Origin: Paucidesulfovibrio longus DSM 6739
GTDB taxonomy: Bacteria; Desulfobacterota; Desulfovibrionia; Desulfovibrionales; Desulfovibrionaceae
Direction of reading: 5' to 3'
Assembly: GCF_000420485.1 (NCBI RefSeq)
Contig: NZ_ATVA01000011.1
Span: 535,855-599,854, forward strand
Length of the DNA: 64,000 bases
In this document: one piece after another, positions 1 to 8,067 of the stretch
Layout: each line of letters starts with the position of its first letter
Numbering within the stretch: position 1 is the first letter of the stretch
Notes under the pieces: generated by a model
Told to the model about the DNA's origin: nothing
The model's input: only the letters and a program-made list of their open reading frames with translations
Databases searched by the model: none
Program-made: the position numbers and the translations under genes

Positions 1-1
1 C

Positions 2-214
2 AAGCTGAAGACCCTCTTCCCCTATCCCCGCGCGGCCACGGAAAAAGTCATGGGCCACGCCCGGGCGATCATCGTGCCTGAAATGAACATGGGCCAGATG
101 TCGCGCGAGGTGAAGCGGGTGAACAACGGCAAGACCATGGTGCGGGCGCTGAACCGCGTGGACGGCCAGATCATCACCCCCTCGGAAATCCTCAAGGCGA
201 TCATGCAGGTGTAG
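2..214 (+). CDS. korA: 2-oxoacid:ferredoxin oxidoreductase alpha subunit, C-terminal end (partial)
   Basis: The left edge cuts this gene; only the last 70 codons are present, ending at the TAG at 212-214. The visible peptide includes the stretch AIIVPEMNMGQMSREV, typical of the C-terminal domain of 2-oxoglutarate-type ferredoxin oxidoreductase alpha subunits. The beta and gamma subunits follow at once, with the beta ATG only 2 bases after this stop. The complex decarboxylates a 2-oxoacid with CoA and reduces ferredoxin in the cytoplasm. The substrate, probably 2-oxoglutarate, is inferred from the KorABC-like arrangement and cannot be fixed from this fragment. Confidence 0.8.
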   Translation, partial: KLKTLFPYPRAATEKVMGHARAIIVPEMNMGQMSREVKRVNNGKTMVRALNRVDGQIITPSEILKAIMQV

Positions 215-216
215 CC

Positions 217-1056
217 ATGTCAGAAGTTATCGGGAACCATATCATTCACAAGTATCTGCGGCACAACAAGAAATTCCCGCACGTGCTTTGCCCCGGCTGC
301 GGCCACGGCATCGCTCTGGGCGCGCTCATCCGCGGGGTCCACTGCCTCGGCCTGGAAAAGGACGACGTGGTCATCGTGGCGGGAATCGGTTGTTCCGGAC
401 GCCTGGCGGTCTACGTGGACTTCAATACGGTCCACACCACCCACGGCCGTGCGCTGACCTTCGCCACGGGCATCAAGATGGCCAAGCCGAATCTGAACGT
501 GATCTGCATCATGGGCGACGGCGATGCGCTCTCCATCGGCGGCAACCATCTGATCCACGCAGCGCGCCGCAACATCGGCATCACCGCGCTGGTGCTGAAC
601 AACAACATCTACGGCATGACCGGCGGCCAGTGCTCGCCGACCACGCCCCACGGCTCCTTTTCCATGACCTCGCCCTACGGCCAGCTGGAAAAAGGCTTCG
701 ACGTGGTGGATCTGGTCCGGGCGGCCGGGGCCAACTTCGTGGCCCGGGGCACCTCGTTCCACGCCCAGCAGCTCGACAAGCTGATCATCCAGGCGCTCCA
801 GCATCCGGGCTTCAGCATGGTGGAGGTCGTTTCCCCCTGCCATACCCAGTTCGGGCGCAAGAACAAGTACAAGGGACCGGTGGACATGTACAAATGGCTC
901 AAGAAGAGCGCCACCCCCCTGGAGCGGTACGAGGAGCTGGAACCGGACAAGCGCGAGGGACGTTTCCCCACGGGCGTGTTCGTGGACAACGACTTGCCCG
1001 GCCTGGAGGAGCAGTATCAGGCGCTGAAGCAGAAAATGCGGGGGCAGGCGAAATGA
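217..1056 (+). CDS. korB: 2-oxoacid:ferredoxin oxidoreductase beta subunit
   Basis: Thiamine-diphosphate-binding subunit of a ferredoxin-reducing 2-oxoacid oxidoreductase, 279 residues, a normal length for the KorB type. Visible signatures are CPGCGHG at residues 25-31, a further Cys in GIGCSGR near 59, the ThDP/Mg motif GDGDALSIGGNH at 100-111 and VLNNNIYGMTGGQ near 126-138. The Cys residues at 25 and 28, with a third further on, are the expected ligands of the internal [4Fe-4S] cluster. It lies between korA and korC and its stop overlaps the korC start (ATGA), so the subunits are translationally coupled. 2-Oxoglutarate is the likeliest substrate, by family resemblance only. Confidence 0.9.
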   Translation: MSEVIGNHIIHKYLRHNKKFPHVLCPGCGHGIALGALIRGVHCLGLEKDDVVIVAGIGCSGRLAVYVDFNTVHTTHGRALTFATGIKMAKPNLNVICIMGDGDALSIGGNHLIHAARRNIGITALVLNNNIYGMTGGQCSPTTPHGSFSMTSPYGQLEKGFDVVDLVRAAGANFVARGTSFHAQQLDKLIIQALQHPGFSMVEVVSPCHTQFGRKNKYKGPVDMYKWLKKSATPLERYEELEPDKREGRFPTGVFVDNDLPGLEEQYQALKQKMRGQAK

Positions 1057-1664
1057 ATCAGGATGTGACGCTGGAACGTTTTGAGGTTCGGCTTTCCGGC
1101 CTGGGCGGCCAAGGCATCATCACCCTGGGGCGCGTGCTCGGCACGGGCCTGGCCCTCGGCCACGGCTACCAGGTCACCCAGACCCAGAGCTACGGCCCGG
1201 AAGCGCGCGGCGGCTCCAGCCGCTGCGACCTCGTGGTCAGCTCCGGTCCGATCAGCTATCCGAAGGCGGAAAGCCTCGACCTGCTGGTGGCCCTTTCCCA
1301 GGAAGCCTGCAACTCGTACTACCGCTTTCTCAAGCCGGGCGGCATCCTGGTGCTGGAGACGGATCTGGTCAAGCAGCCGCCGACCAACATCTACCTCGGC
1401 CTGCCGTTTACGGAAATGGCCTCCAAGAAGGTCGGCATCGTCCAGGCCATGAACACCATCGTGCTGGGAGCGATCAGCTACCTGCTGCCGTTCGTGGACC
1501 AGAAGACCATGCGCAAGTCCCTTCAGGACGCGCTTCCCGCCAAGATCCGCGACGTGAACACCAAAGCCTTCAACCTCGGCTATCGCGAAGCCAAGAGGGA
1601 ATTCGGCGATCAGCCCGAAATGTGGAAGGGCAAGCCCGAGGAACGGAAGGAATACGACATCTGA
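1053..1664 (+). CDS. korC: 2-oxoacid:ferredoxin oxidoreductase gamma subunit
   Basis: Gamma subunit of the oxidoreductase, 203 residues. The family signature LSGLGGQGIITLGRVLG is near residues 14-30, followed by TQSYGPEARGGSSRCD, which is characteristic of the POR/KOR gamma domain. The ATG at 1053 is chosen because it overlaps the korB stop (ATGA) and gives the normal N-terminus. The same frame stays open upstream, but that part has no family similarity. The gene closes the operon and is followed by an intrinsic terminator at 1689-1719. Confidence 0.9.
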   Translation: MNQDVTLERFEVRLSGLGGQGIITLGRVLGTGLALGHGYQVTQTQSYGPEARGGSSRCDLVVSSGPISYPKAESLDLLVALSQEACNSYYRFLKPGGILVLETDLVKQPPTNIYLGLPFTEMASKKVGIVQAMNTIVLGAISYLLPFVDQKTMRKSLQDALPAKIRDVNTKAFNLGYREAKREFGDQPEMWKGKPEERKEYDI

Positions 1665-1688
1665 CCTTTCCCGGCAGCACATTGCGTA

Positions 1689-1719
1689 CAAAAAACCGCC
1701 CCCGTTGGGGCGGTTTTTT
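1689..1719. terminator. Bidirectional intrinsic terminator
   Basis: A GC-rich inverted repeat (about AAACCGCCCC, loop gttg, GGGGCGGTTT) is flanked by A and T runs. It sits between the convergent korC and FlgO-family genes and can work for both. Confidence 0.85.
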
Positions 1720-1741
1720 CGTGCGGGCCGTCCCGGCGCGG

Positions 1742-2398
1742 CTAAAACTGCCGCTGCACCGTGGGCGTCAGCCCGCCTTGCTGGTTGCGCAGCTGCGGCA
1801 GGAGCGTCATGGTGTTCTGGTTCACGGGCAGGGTCCATTGCCAGCCCGAAAAGACCTCGCCCGTAACGCTGTCCGCCACCTGTGCGGAAAGATAGATGAC
1901 GTCCGCGCCGATAAGGTAGCTGCCCGTCATGTCCGCCTCGGTGGTGGGGTATGCGGACTTGGTCAGCAGGGCGAGCCCGCCCGGTTCCGTGGCGTTGGCG
2001 TCGGCGGGCAGGGGCGGAGCCGGAGCGGCCTTGCGCGTCTGCGCCTCGGCCATGACCACGTTCAGGTCGCGCTGAGCGAGCCTCGAGGCCACCTGCTCGG
2101 CGACGACGCGGCCGAAAGGCGACGGGTCCGCCTGCCTGGAAACGTTCACGAACGGGTGGACCCGGATCGGGGACTGCTTGTCGATGTCGTTGCCGAGGTC
2201 CGAGGCCAGTTCGTCGGCGGCTTCGTAATTCAGGTCGATGATCGGCGTCTCGTCTTCCGCGTTCAAGGGCGCGGCCGTGGGGCCGATGTCGAAGACGAAG
2301 TCGGCGGTCTTGTCGTAATTGCGCTTGACCTTGCTCCAGGAGCAGCCCGGCAGGCTTGCCAGGGCCAGGACCAGCAGCAGGTATGCACAGTTCCTCAT
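1742..2398 (-). CDS. FlgO-family outer-membrane lipoprotein
   Basis: A 218-residue predicted lipoprotein. The ATG at 2398 gives a lipoprotein signal peptide, MRNCAYLLLVLALASLPGCSW, with lipobox LPGC; longer in-frame starts lack this. The body resembles the FlgO domain: a segment like RVVAEQVASRLAQRDLNVV, then a later GSYLIGADVIYLSAQVADSVTG stretch followed by an aromatic strand. FlgO proteins in Vibrio are outer-membrane lipoproteins linked to the flagellum. Here the gene is about 1 kb from motAB but divergent from it, so a flagellar role is inference only. It is downstream of the nucleoside phosphorylase gene on the same strand. Confidence 0.7.
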   Translation of the reverse strand: MRNCAYLLLVLALASLPGCSWSKVKRNYDKTADFVFDIGPTAAPLNAEDETPIIDLNYEAADELASDLGNDIDKQSPIRVHPFVNVSRQADPSPFGRVVAEQVASRLAQRDLNVVMAEAQTRKAAPAPPLPADANATEPGGLALLTKSAYPTTEADMTGSYLIGADVIYLSAQVADSVTGEVFSGWQWTLPVNQNTMTLLPQLRNQQGGLTPTVQRQF

Positions 2399-2474
2399 GG
2401 TTGGATCTCGTGGTTGCGGGTTGCGGCGTTGACGTCTTATCGGCCGTTTCGCCTGTTGGTTTAGCGGCGAGGGG

Positions 2475-3320
2475 TCATCTCGCGGCGGAGCCGGATTCAT
2501 TCGCGCGCAGCAGCTCCGCAAGCAGCCGGGCCAGTCGGCCGGCGGCCTTGCCCGCCACTTCGATGACCTCTTCGTGGCTGGTGCCGGCCATGCAGTCCGG
2601 GAGATTCTTGTTCGTCAGGCAGGAGATCGCCAGAACGCGCATGCCCATGTGCCTCGCGCAGACCGCTTCCAGCGCCGTGGACATGCCCACCGCGTCCGCG
2701 CCGAGAATGCGCAGCATGCGCGTTTCCGCCGGGGTTTCCAGCTGGGGACCGGGAACCTGGGCGTAGACTCCGCGTTCCAGGCGGATTCCCAGCCTTCGGG
2801 CCGTTTCCAGGGCGCGGGCCCGCCACTGCGCATCGTAGACCCGGCTCATGTCCGGAAAGCGCAGCCCCCAGGGATCGTGGTTCGGCCCGGTGAGCGGGCT
2901 GCGGCCCGTCAGATTGATATGGTCGCTGACGAGCATCAGCTCGCCCGTGTCGAATTGGGGATTGAGCGCCCCGGCGGCGTTGGTCAGGATCAGATCGCGC
3001 ACGCCCAGTTCGCCGAGGGTGCGCACGCCGAAGCAGGTTTCCGTGGGGTCGAAGCCCTCATAGAGGTGGAAGCGGCCGGAGAGGGCCAGCACCTGGCGGG
3101 AGCCGCAGCGCCCCTTGAAGAGCCGGGAGGCGTGGCCTGCCACGCTGGAGCGCGGGAAGCCCGGAATTTCGGCATAATCCAGCTCCTCGGCGTCTTCCAG
3201 CAGGTCTTTGGCCTCGCCCAGCCCGGAGCCGAGAACCAGGGCCGCTGTTCCGGGTTGTGCAGTTCCCCATTTTTCCTGTATAAACTGTGCAGCGTGTTTT
3301 ACTCTTTCAAAAAATAGCAT
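2475..3320 (-). CDS. punA: Purine nucleoside phosphorylase
   Basis: Cleaves purine nucleosides (inosine, guanosine) with phosphate to base and ribose-1-phosphate in the cytoplasm; purine salvage. The 281-residue length fits the trimeric PNP class. Seen: phosphate-binding GSGLG at 31-35, catalytic-type His in GRFHLYEG at 83-90, TNAAGALNP, GVYAQVPGPQLETPAE, GMSTALEA, and CLTNKN, whose Asn contacts the base. The presence of Asn in TNKN fits the 6-oxopurine-specific trimeric class. The start gives a typical helix N-terminus (MLFFERVKHAAQFIQ). It is transcribed away from motA and towards the FlgO-family gene, about 76 bp apart. Confidence 0.92.
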   Translation of the reverse strand: MLFFERVKHAAQFIQEKWGTAQPGTAALVLGSGLGEAKDLLEDAEELDYAEIPGFPRSSVAGHASRLFKGRCGSRQVLALSGRFHLYEGFDPTETCFGVRTLGELGVRDLILTNAAGALNPQFDTGELMLVSDHINLTGRSPLTGPNHDPWGLRFPDMSRVYDAQWRARALETARRLGIRLERGVYAQVPGPQLETPAETRMLRILGADAVGMSTALEAVCARHMGMRVLAISCLTNKNLPDCMAGTSHEEVIEVAGKAAGRLARLLAELLRANESGSAAR

Positions 3321-3422
3321 ATGGATACCTTGAGGTTGCTTGAAAAATGGCCGATATCCAATGTGCGGCCCCGTCGCAACCTTTCATAGCATGGCAACGG
3401 AAACAAGGATAGGCTTCGGTTT

Positions 3423-4172
3423 ATGGACATCGCGACACTCCTCGGCCTGATCGTCGGCCTCTCCCTCGTGGTGGGCGCCATTTTCATCGGCGGCGCAGTC
3501 GATGTGTTCATCAACCTGCCGGGCATGATGATCGTCATCGGAGGAACGCTGGCCTCCATCACCGTGGCGTTTCCGCTTGAGGAGATCGTGCAGGCCTTCT
3601 ATGCGGGCTTCAAGGTCTTCGGCGTGCGCAAGGTCAAGGCCAGGGACGTGATCAACATCATGGTCAAGGTCGCCGAGATCAGCCGCCGCGAGGGGCTCAT
3701 GGCTCTTGAGAACGTCCAGACCGAGAACGTGGTGCTCAAGAAATCCTGCCAGCTCATCGCGGACAACGCGGACCCGCAACTGATCCACGACACGCTGCGC
3801 ATCGAGATCAACGCCATGCGCCGCCGCCACCAGGTGGCCCAGGACGTGTTCAAGCGCCTGGGCGGGCTGGCGCCGTCCTTCGGCATGATGGGAACCCTCA
3901 TCGGCCTCATCCAGATGCTCTCGCGGCTGGACGATCCCACTTCCATCGGCCCGGCCATGGCCGTGGCCATCCTCACGACCTTCTACGGCTCGCTCCTGGC
4001 GACCATGCTCTTCATCCCCATCCAGGCCAAGCTCAAGGCGCGCACGCTTCAGGAGCAGCTCAACCTGGAAATCATCTTCGAGGGCGCCAAGTCGATCCTG
4101 GAAAACAACAACCCCATGCTCGTCTACGAGAAGCTTTCGTCCTTCCTCGGTCCGAAGGAGCGGGGAGGTTGA
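3423..4172 (+). CDS. motA: Flagellar motor stator protein MotA (PomA-like)
   Basis: Stator channel subunit of the flagellar motor, in the inner membrane. It is 249 residues with four expected membrane segments: two near the N-terminus (from about 5 and 30) and two around GLAPSFGMMGTLIGLIQML and AVAILTTFYGSLLATMLFIPI. Length and the segment LDDPTSIGPAMAVAILTT resemble the PomA class more than the longer E. coli MotA. The coupling ion (H+ or Na+) cannot be told from this. motB follows one base after the stop. Confidence 0.92.
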   Translation: MDIATLLGLIVGLSLVVGAIFIGGAVDVFINLPGMMIVIGGTLASITVAFPLEEIVQAFYAGFKVFGVRKVKARDVINIMVKVAEISRREGLMALENVQTENVVLKKSCQLIADNADPQLIHDTLRIEINAMRRRHQVAQDVFKRLGGLAPSFGMMGTLIGLIQMLSRLDDPTSIGPAMAVAILTTFYGSLLATMLFIPIQAKLKARTLQEQLNLEIIFEGAKSILENNNPMLVYEKLSSFLGPKERGG

Positions 4173-4173
4173 T

Positions 4174-4929
4174 GTGAACAAGAAGCCGCAGCGTCCGAGC
4201 TTCACCGACGATCTCGTCATCTTGGAAACCGACGACAACGAGGGCAACGAATGGTTGACCACGTTCGCGGACCTTTCCATGCTGCTCCTCGTCTTCTTCA
4301 TTCTGCTGTATTCCATGTCCACGCTGGACACGGAGAAGTTTTCGGAAACCTTCACCTCCGTGACCAAGGCGCTCCAGGGGCAGATGGATCAGATCGCCAC
4401 CAGCCGCATCACCAACGAGGAGGCCGGAGTCTTGCTCGATCAGGTGCTCATGCAGCGGCAGATCATCGAATCGCAGCGCAAGGTCTTTTCCGAGGTCAAG
4501 GCGCTCCAGACCGAAAAAGGCATCGAGGGAGTGGTTTCGGCCACCTTTGAGGACGGCGTGATTACCCTGCGGGCACCCGGCGACGTGTTTTTCGCGCCGG
4601 GACAGGTTTCGCTGACGCCGCTCGGCGAAAAGATCATCCTCACGCTCAAGGATTTTTTCACCCAGCATCCGGACCAGGTCATCAACATCCGGGGCTACAC
4701 GGACGATTCCCTTCCTTCCGGCAGCCGCTACCAGGACAACTGGGAGATTTCCGCGCTGCGTGCCGTGAATGTGCTGCGCTTTCTGCTCAACCAGGGCATA
4801 GAACCGAATCGGCTGACAGCCACGGGGCTGGCTTCGCTGAATCCTCTTGTGCCCAACACCACGACCGAGAACCGGGCCAAGAATCGCAGGGTGGAGTTCA
4901 TTCTTGAAAAACGGGTCACAGGCCAGTAG
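4174..4929 (+). CDS. motB: Flagellar motor stator protein MotB
   Basis: The 251-residue partner of MotA. It has one membrane helix near residues 31-50, FADLSMLLLVFFILLYSM, holding the essential ion-binding Asp (D33). The C-terminal OmpA-like peptidoglycan-binding domain, about 150-247, includes INIRGYTDDSLP and the ENRAKNRRVEF signature. The start is a GTG at 4174 directly after motA, since no ATG in this frame fits; GGGGAGG upstream is a fair ribosome site. It anchors the stator to the cell wall. Confidence 0.93.
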   Translation: MNKKPQRPSFTDDLVILETDDNEGNEWLTTFADLSMLLLVFFILLYSMSTLDTEKFSETFTSVTKALQGQMDQIATSRITNEEAGVLLDQVLMQRQIIESQRKVFSEVKALQTEKGIEGVVSATFEDGVITLRAPGDVFFAPGQVSLTPLGEKIILTLKDFFTQHPDQVINIRGYTDDSLPSGSRYQDNWEISALRAVNVLRFLLNQGIEPNRLTATGLASLNPLVPNTTTENRAKNRRVEFILEKRVTGQ

Positions 4930-4948
4930 ATTCCAGGCCGGGGGTAAT

Positions 4949-5326
4949 ATGGCATTCGACATTTCTTTTGGCGACAGCGAAGAGCGCGCCCGGCAGGCCT
5001 TCCGAACACGGGTTCCCGGACTGGAGGTCCGCTTCCACGATTCCGAGCGCGTCTACGAGATCAGGGATATCAGCGCTTCCGGCTTCGCCATCGAGGACAA
5101 GAGCGGCGGCTTCAAGTCCGGAGGGCGCTACGACGTTTCCCTGTATCTGAACCGCAAGCTGTTTCTGGGCCATGCCGGGGTCAGCGTTGTCCGCGCCCTG
5201 GAGAACGGCATCGTGGGGCTGGCTTTCGACGAGCTCAAGCGACAGCAGGCCCTGAAGCTGGACAAGCTCGTGCTCGAAGTCCAGAAGCGGCTCATTCAAC
5301 TCCGCAAAGCCCGCCCCGAAGGCTAG
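4949..5326 (+). CDS. PilZ-domain protein
   Basis: A 125-residue single-domain protein. The PilZ c-di-GMP signature is recognisable as an arginine cluster RTRVPGLEVRF near residues 17-27, followed by DISASGFAI. It starts at the ATG at 4949, 19 bases after motB. PilZ proteins bind c-di-GMP and often act as a brake on flagellar rotation. The place after motAB suggests such a role here (inference). The canonical RxxxR spacing is present as R-T-R-V-P; binding is likely but not certain. Confidence 0.75.
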   Translation: MAFDISFGDSEERARQAFRTRVPGLEVRFHDSERVYEIRDISASGFAIEDKSGGFKSGGRYDVSLYLNRKLFLGHAGVSVVRALENGIVGLAFDELKRQQALKLDKLVLEVQKRLIQLRKARPEG

Positions 5327-5363
5327 CCCGCCGCCTGTTCGCTGTGCCGCCTTTTCCGCGGTC

Positions 5364-5392
5364 TTGACCCGGACGAGGCGAGCCACTATGAA
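5364..5392 (+). promoter_or_regulatory. Sigma-70-type promoter
   Basis: TTGACC at 5364-5369, a 17-bp spacer, and TATGAA at 5387-5392, in a gap where transcription for the gene at 5445 must start. A short inverted repeat (CCTGCA, 5-nt loop, TGCAGG; 5394-5410) sits at the expected start site and could be an operator. Confidence 0.5.
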
Positions 5393-5444
5393 ACCTGCAC
5401 CGCATGCAGGCAAGTGATCACTCCCAACAAGGAAGAGCAGTACG

Positions 5445-6095
5445 TTGCTGAACATCAAGGAACTCCTCGAAGGGATCAAGGCATCCCCGTACAAGACCAT
5501 CGAGATAAAGGCCCCGCATACCGGCGTGGTCGCCTTTGCCGGCCTGAAGGCGGGCGACAAGGTTCTGGCCCCGCGTGGAACGTGGATGGAAAAGCCCGGA
5601 ACCCTGCTGCTCGAGCTGAGCCGCGAACGGAACAAGAAGCCCTTGCATTCGCCGGAGAACGGCGAAGTCATGGAAGTCCGCGCCGAGCTGGAAGGCCGGT
5701 TCGTGGAGGCGGGCACCACGCTGATGACCCTTCGCCATTTCTTGTCGCGCAAGGAAGTCATCGACCTGATCCTGCAAAAATCCCTGTATCTCTTTACGGC
5801 CCCGGAACGCGCGAAATATTATTTCGTGCCCGAGCTGGACCAGAAACTCAAGGTTTCGGGAAAGCGTTCGGTCAAGGTGCGCGACGGAATGGAAATGTTC
5901 ATTGTTTCGCGCATGAAACGGGAAACTCCGCTGGCCTACTCCGGTCCCGAAGGCTTGATCTACGCGGTCTACTTCCATCGCGGCGACAATGTGGACGCGG
6001 GGGAACCCCTGCTCGGCGTCTGCCGCGAGGACCAGTTGACCATGATCCAGGAAGTCGTGGCCCGCGTGCAGAGCGAGTGGGAGGAGGAAGTCTAG
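5445..6095 (+). CDS. Lipoyl/biotinyl-like domain protein without the modifiable lysine
   Basis: A 216-residue protein of unknown function. Residues about 19-100 follow the pattern of a biotinyl/lipoyl barrel: IKAPHTGVV, a GDKVLAPRGT turn, then HSPENGEVMEV and a final GRFVEAGTTLMTL strand. At the position of the usual MKM lysine the sequence reads ERN, so covalent biotin or lipoate is not expected. A second half-motif, VYFHRGDNVDAGEPLLGV, lies near 180-197. The start is TTG at 5445 with GGAAG just upstream. It forms a tight unit with the next gene, which begins on the base after its stop. No function can be assigned. Confidence 0.6.
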   Translation: MLNIKELLEGIKASPYKTIEIKAPHTGVVAFAGLKAGDKVLAPRGTWMEKPGTLLLELSRERNKKPLHSPENGEVMEVRAELEGRFVEAGTTLMTLRHFLSRKEVIDLILQKSLYLFTAPERAKYYFVPELDQKLKVSGKRSVKVRDGMEMFIVSRMKRETPLAYSGPEGLIYAVYFHRGDNVDAGEPLLGVCREDQLTMIQEVVARVQSEWEEEV

Positions 6096-6440
6096 ATGGG
6101 ACGGCTGCTGCAAATCCGTGTTTCCGCGAACACCTATGACGAGGCCGAGGTCGCCCGCACCTGGCCGCGCCTGAGCAAGCTGGCCTGGAGCGAGGACCGG
6201 GTTTCCGACGCCTCGTACGGGGTGCTTGAGCTGTGCCGCACGCTTGCGGAAAAGCAGCGCCTGGGGATGCTCCCGAAGGAGGCGGACGAGGCTCTGGGCG
6301 AGGGGGCGAAACGCCTGGACGCGCTCGTGGAGCGCCTCGAGTCCGCCCTCGGCGACTGGAAGGCCACCGAAGCCAATCGCCTCAGCGACGATTTGGAAGA
6401 CGCACTTTCGGAGCTGGAAAAAGAAGCCGAAAAGTTGTAA
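6096..6440 (+). CDS. Small coiled-coil protein of unknown function
   Basis: A 114-residue acidic protein with no recognised domain. Residues about 60-114 are rich in Glu, Leu, Ala and Lys with heptad-like spacing (DALVERLESALGDW, SDDLEDALSELEKEAEKL), so a coiled coil is likely. Its ATG follows the stop of the lipoyl-like gene with no gap. The pair is probably co-transcribed, and ssb follows 41 bases later. Confidence 0.6.
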   Translation: MGRLLQIRVSANTYDEAEVARTWPRLSKLAWSEDRVSDASYGVLELCRTLAEKQRLGMLPKEADEALGEGAKRLDALVERLESALGDWKATEANRLSDDLEDALSELEKEAEKL

Positions 6441-6481
6441 GCGTCTCCGATCAACGACAACAAATCTCAAGGAGACGATAC

Positions 6482-6994
6482 ATGGCCGGCAGCATGAACA
6501 AAGTCCTTCTCATCGGCCGACTGGGCCAGGATCCCAAGCTTTCCTACACCCAGGGCGGACAGGCCGTGGCCAACTTCACCATGGCCACGGACGAAGGCTA
6601 CCGCGACCGCACTTCGGGCCAGAAGGTGGAGCGCACCGAGTGGCATCGCATCGTGGCCTGGAGGCAGACGGCCGAATTTTGCGGCAACTATCTGTCCAAG
6701 GGGCGGCTGGTGCTCGTGGAAGGCAAGCTCCAGACCCGCAAGTGGCAGGACCAGAACGGCCAGGATCGCTACACCACGGAAATCGTGGCCAGCAACGTCC
6801 AGGGGCTGGACAGCCGTCAGGACGGCGCTCCGGCCCAGGGCGCTCCGCAGGGCCAGGGACGCCCCCAGCAGCGCCAGCAGGGCGGCTACCAGCAGCCCCC
6901 CCAGGGGCAGCAGAACGGTCCCAGCTACGAGGACGAGGATCTCGGTCCCGCTTTCCCGTCCGAGGCCAGCGGCATGGACGACGTCCCGTTCTGA
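6482..6994 (+). CDS. ssb: Single-stranded DNA-binding protein
   Basis: Binds single-stranded DNA during replication, repair and recombination. At 170 residues it has the normal bacterial layout. An OB fold occupies about 1-110 (MNKVLLIGRLGQDPKL, ANFTMATDE, TEWHRIVAW, YTTEIVASNV), then comes a Gly/Gln/Pro-rich disordered linker. The acidic tip ends in DDVPF, which recruits partner proteins. A strong AAGGAGAC site lies before the ATG at 6482. A terminator follows at 7021-7050. Confidence 0.95.
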   Translation: MAGSMNKVLLIGRLGQDPKLSYTQGGQAVANFTMATDEGYRDRTSGQKVERTEWHRIVAWRQTAEFCGNYLSKGRLVLVEGKLQTRKWQDQNGQDRYTTEIVASNVQGLDSRQDGAPAQGAPQGQGRPQQRQQGGYQQPPQGQQNGPSYEDEDLGPAFPSEASGMDDVPF

Positions 6995-7020
6995 TGCGCG
7001 GCGAACGATTCCGCGATTTG

Positions 7021-7050
7021 AAAAGACGGCCTTCGGGCCGTCTTTTTTTT
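7021..7050 (+). terminator. Intrinsic terminator after ssb
   Basis: Stem AAAGACGGCC / GGCCGTCTTT with a TTCG tetraloop and a run of eight T residues. Confidence 0.9.
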
Positions 7051-7086
7051 GTGTGGGAGAACACGCGTTCCGAAATTCTTCGCATG

Positions 7087-7134
7087 TTGACGCAGGCTCC
7101 CCATGGCGCTAGCCTTTTCGATATATAAATCGAA
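7087..7134 (+). promoter_or_regulatory. Promoter with overlapping palindromic operator
   Basis: TTGACG (7087-7092), a 17-bp spacer and TAGCCT (7110-7115) form a sigma-70-like promoter for the methyltransferase gene. A perfect inverted repeat, TTCGAT-atataa-ATCGAA (7117-7134), covers the predicted transcription start and could bind a small dimeric repressor. The regulator is not identified. Confidence 0.45.
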
Positions 7135-7176
7135 TGGCCGGATTTTTCCGGTCGTATCCAGGCAAAAGGAGCGCGG

Positions 7177-8010
7177 ATGCGGGGACCGACAACGGATTGG
7201 AACGGCATATGGCGCACGGCCCAGGCGGCGCATCGCGAAGCCGAAGACCCCAAGACATGGGACAAGCGCGCCGGAGACTTCAAGCGGGTCGCGGAGAGCA
7301 GCGACTACTCGGATCAATTTCTGGAAATCATGCGTCCGGAAGCGGACTGGAGCGTCCTGGACATGGGCTGCGCCGTGGGAACGCTCGCTCTGCCCCTGGC
7401 GCGGGTGGTCCGCCGCGTGACCGCGGCCGATCCGTCGGTACGGATGCGGGAGCTGTTGCAGGAGCGCTGCGCCGACGAGGGCGTGAGCAACGTCCGCGTG
7501 GTGGACGGCGACTGGCTTTCCTCCTGGGATACCCCGGAACTCGGCCCGCACGACGTGGTCGTGGGCTCCCGCTCGCTGATCGTCGAGGATTTGCGCTCGG
7601 CTCTGCTGAAGGCGCACCGCTATGCCCGAAAGAAAGTCTTCGTTTCCACCATGGTGGGGGACGGTCCTCATGACCGCGCCTTGATCGAGGCCGCGGGCCG
7701 AAAGCTCAACCCCAGGGCGGATTATGTCGTTGTCGTCAACCTCCTGCGCGAGCTGGGGATTTATGCCAGCGTGCGCTTCATTCTCCTGGAACGCAAGAGC
7801 CGCTACCCGGACCTGGACGCCGCCGTGAAGGACGTGCGCTGGATGCTGCGCGACATGACTCCGGACGAGGAGGCCCGGCTGCGCGCCTATTTCGCCGATA
7901 CGCTGGTGCCCTGCGACGGGGGCCTTTGCCGTCCGGTCCCGCCGCCCGTGCGCTGGGCCGTGATCTATTGGGACACGCGCACCGACTGCGACGCAGCCCT
8001 CAAGCGTTGA
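7177..8010 (+). CDS. Class I SAM-dependent methyltransferase
   Basis: A 277-residue soluble methyltransferase of unknown substrate. The SAM-binding motif I is VLDMGCAVGTLALPLA near residues 62-77, with an acidic motif II (VTAADPS) and a DVVVGSRSLIVED segment around the usual motif IV. The N-terminal WNGIWR and WDKRAGDF pattern is shared by a poorly characterised methyltransferase family. A clear AAAGGAG precedes the ATG at 7177. The gene lies 157 bp upstream of hgcA on the same strand with its own promoter. A link to mercury methylation is possible but unsupported beyond proximity. Confidence 0.75.
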   Translation: MRGPTTDWNGIWRTAQAAHREAEDPKTWDKRAGDFKRVAESSDYSDQFLEIMRPEADWSVLDMGCAVGTLALPLARVVRRVTAADPSVRMRELLQERCADEGVSNVRVVDGDWLSSWDTPELGPHDVVVGSRSLIVEDLRSALLKAHRYARKKVFVSTMVGDGPHDRALIEAAGRKLNPRADYVVVVNLLRELGIYASVRFILLERKSRYPDLDAAVKDVRWMLRDMTPDEEARLRAYFADTLVPCDGGLCRPVPPPVRWAVIYWDTRTDCDAALKR

Positions 8011-8067
8011 TCATCCGCAGCGACGTCTCCTTCCTCGGCAAAGGCCGCAAGCCCTGCCGCGCCCATC

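Noticed and set aside
3331..3357. A sigma-28-like promoter before motA (GCCGATAT)
   Set aside because: The -10 is close to GCCGATAA but the -35 (TGAG for TAAA) is poor, so it is not listed as a feature.
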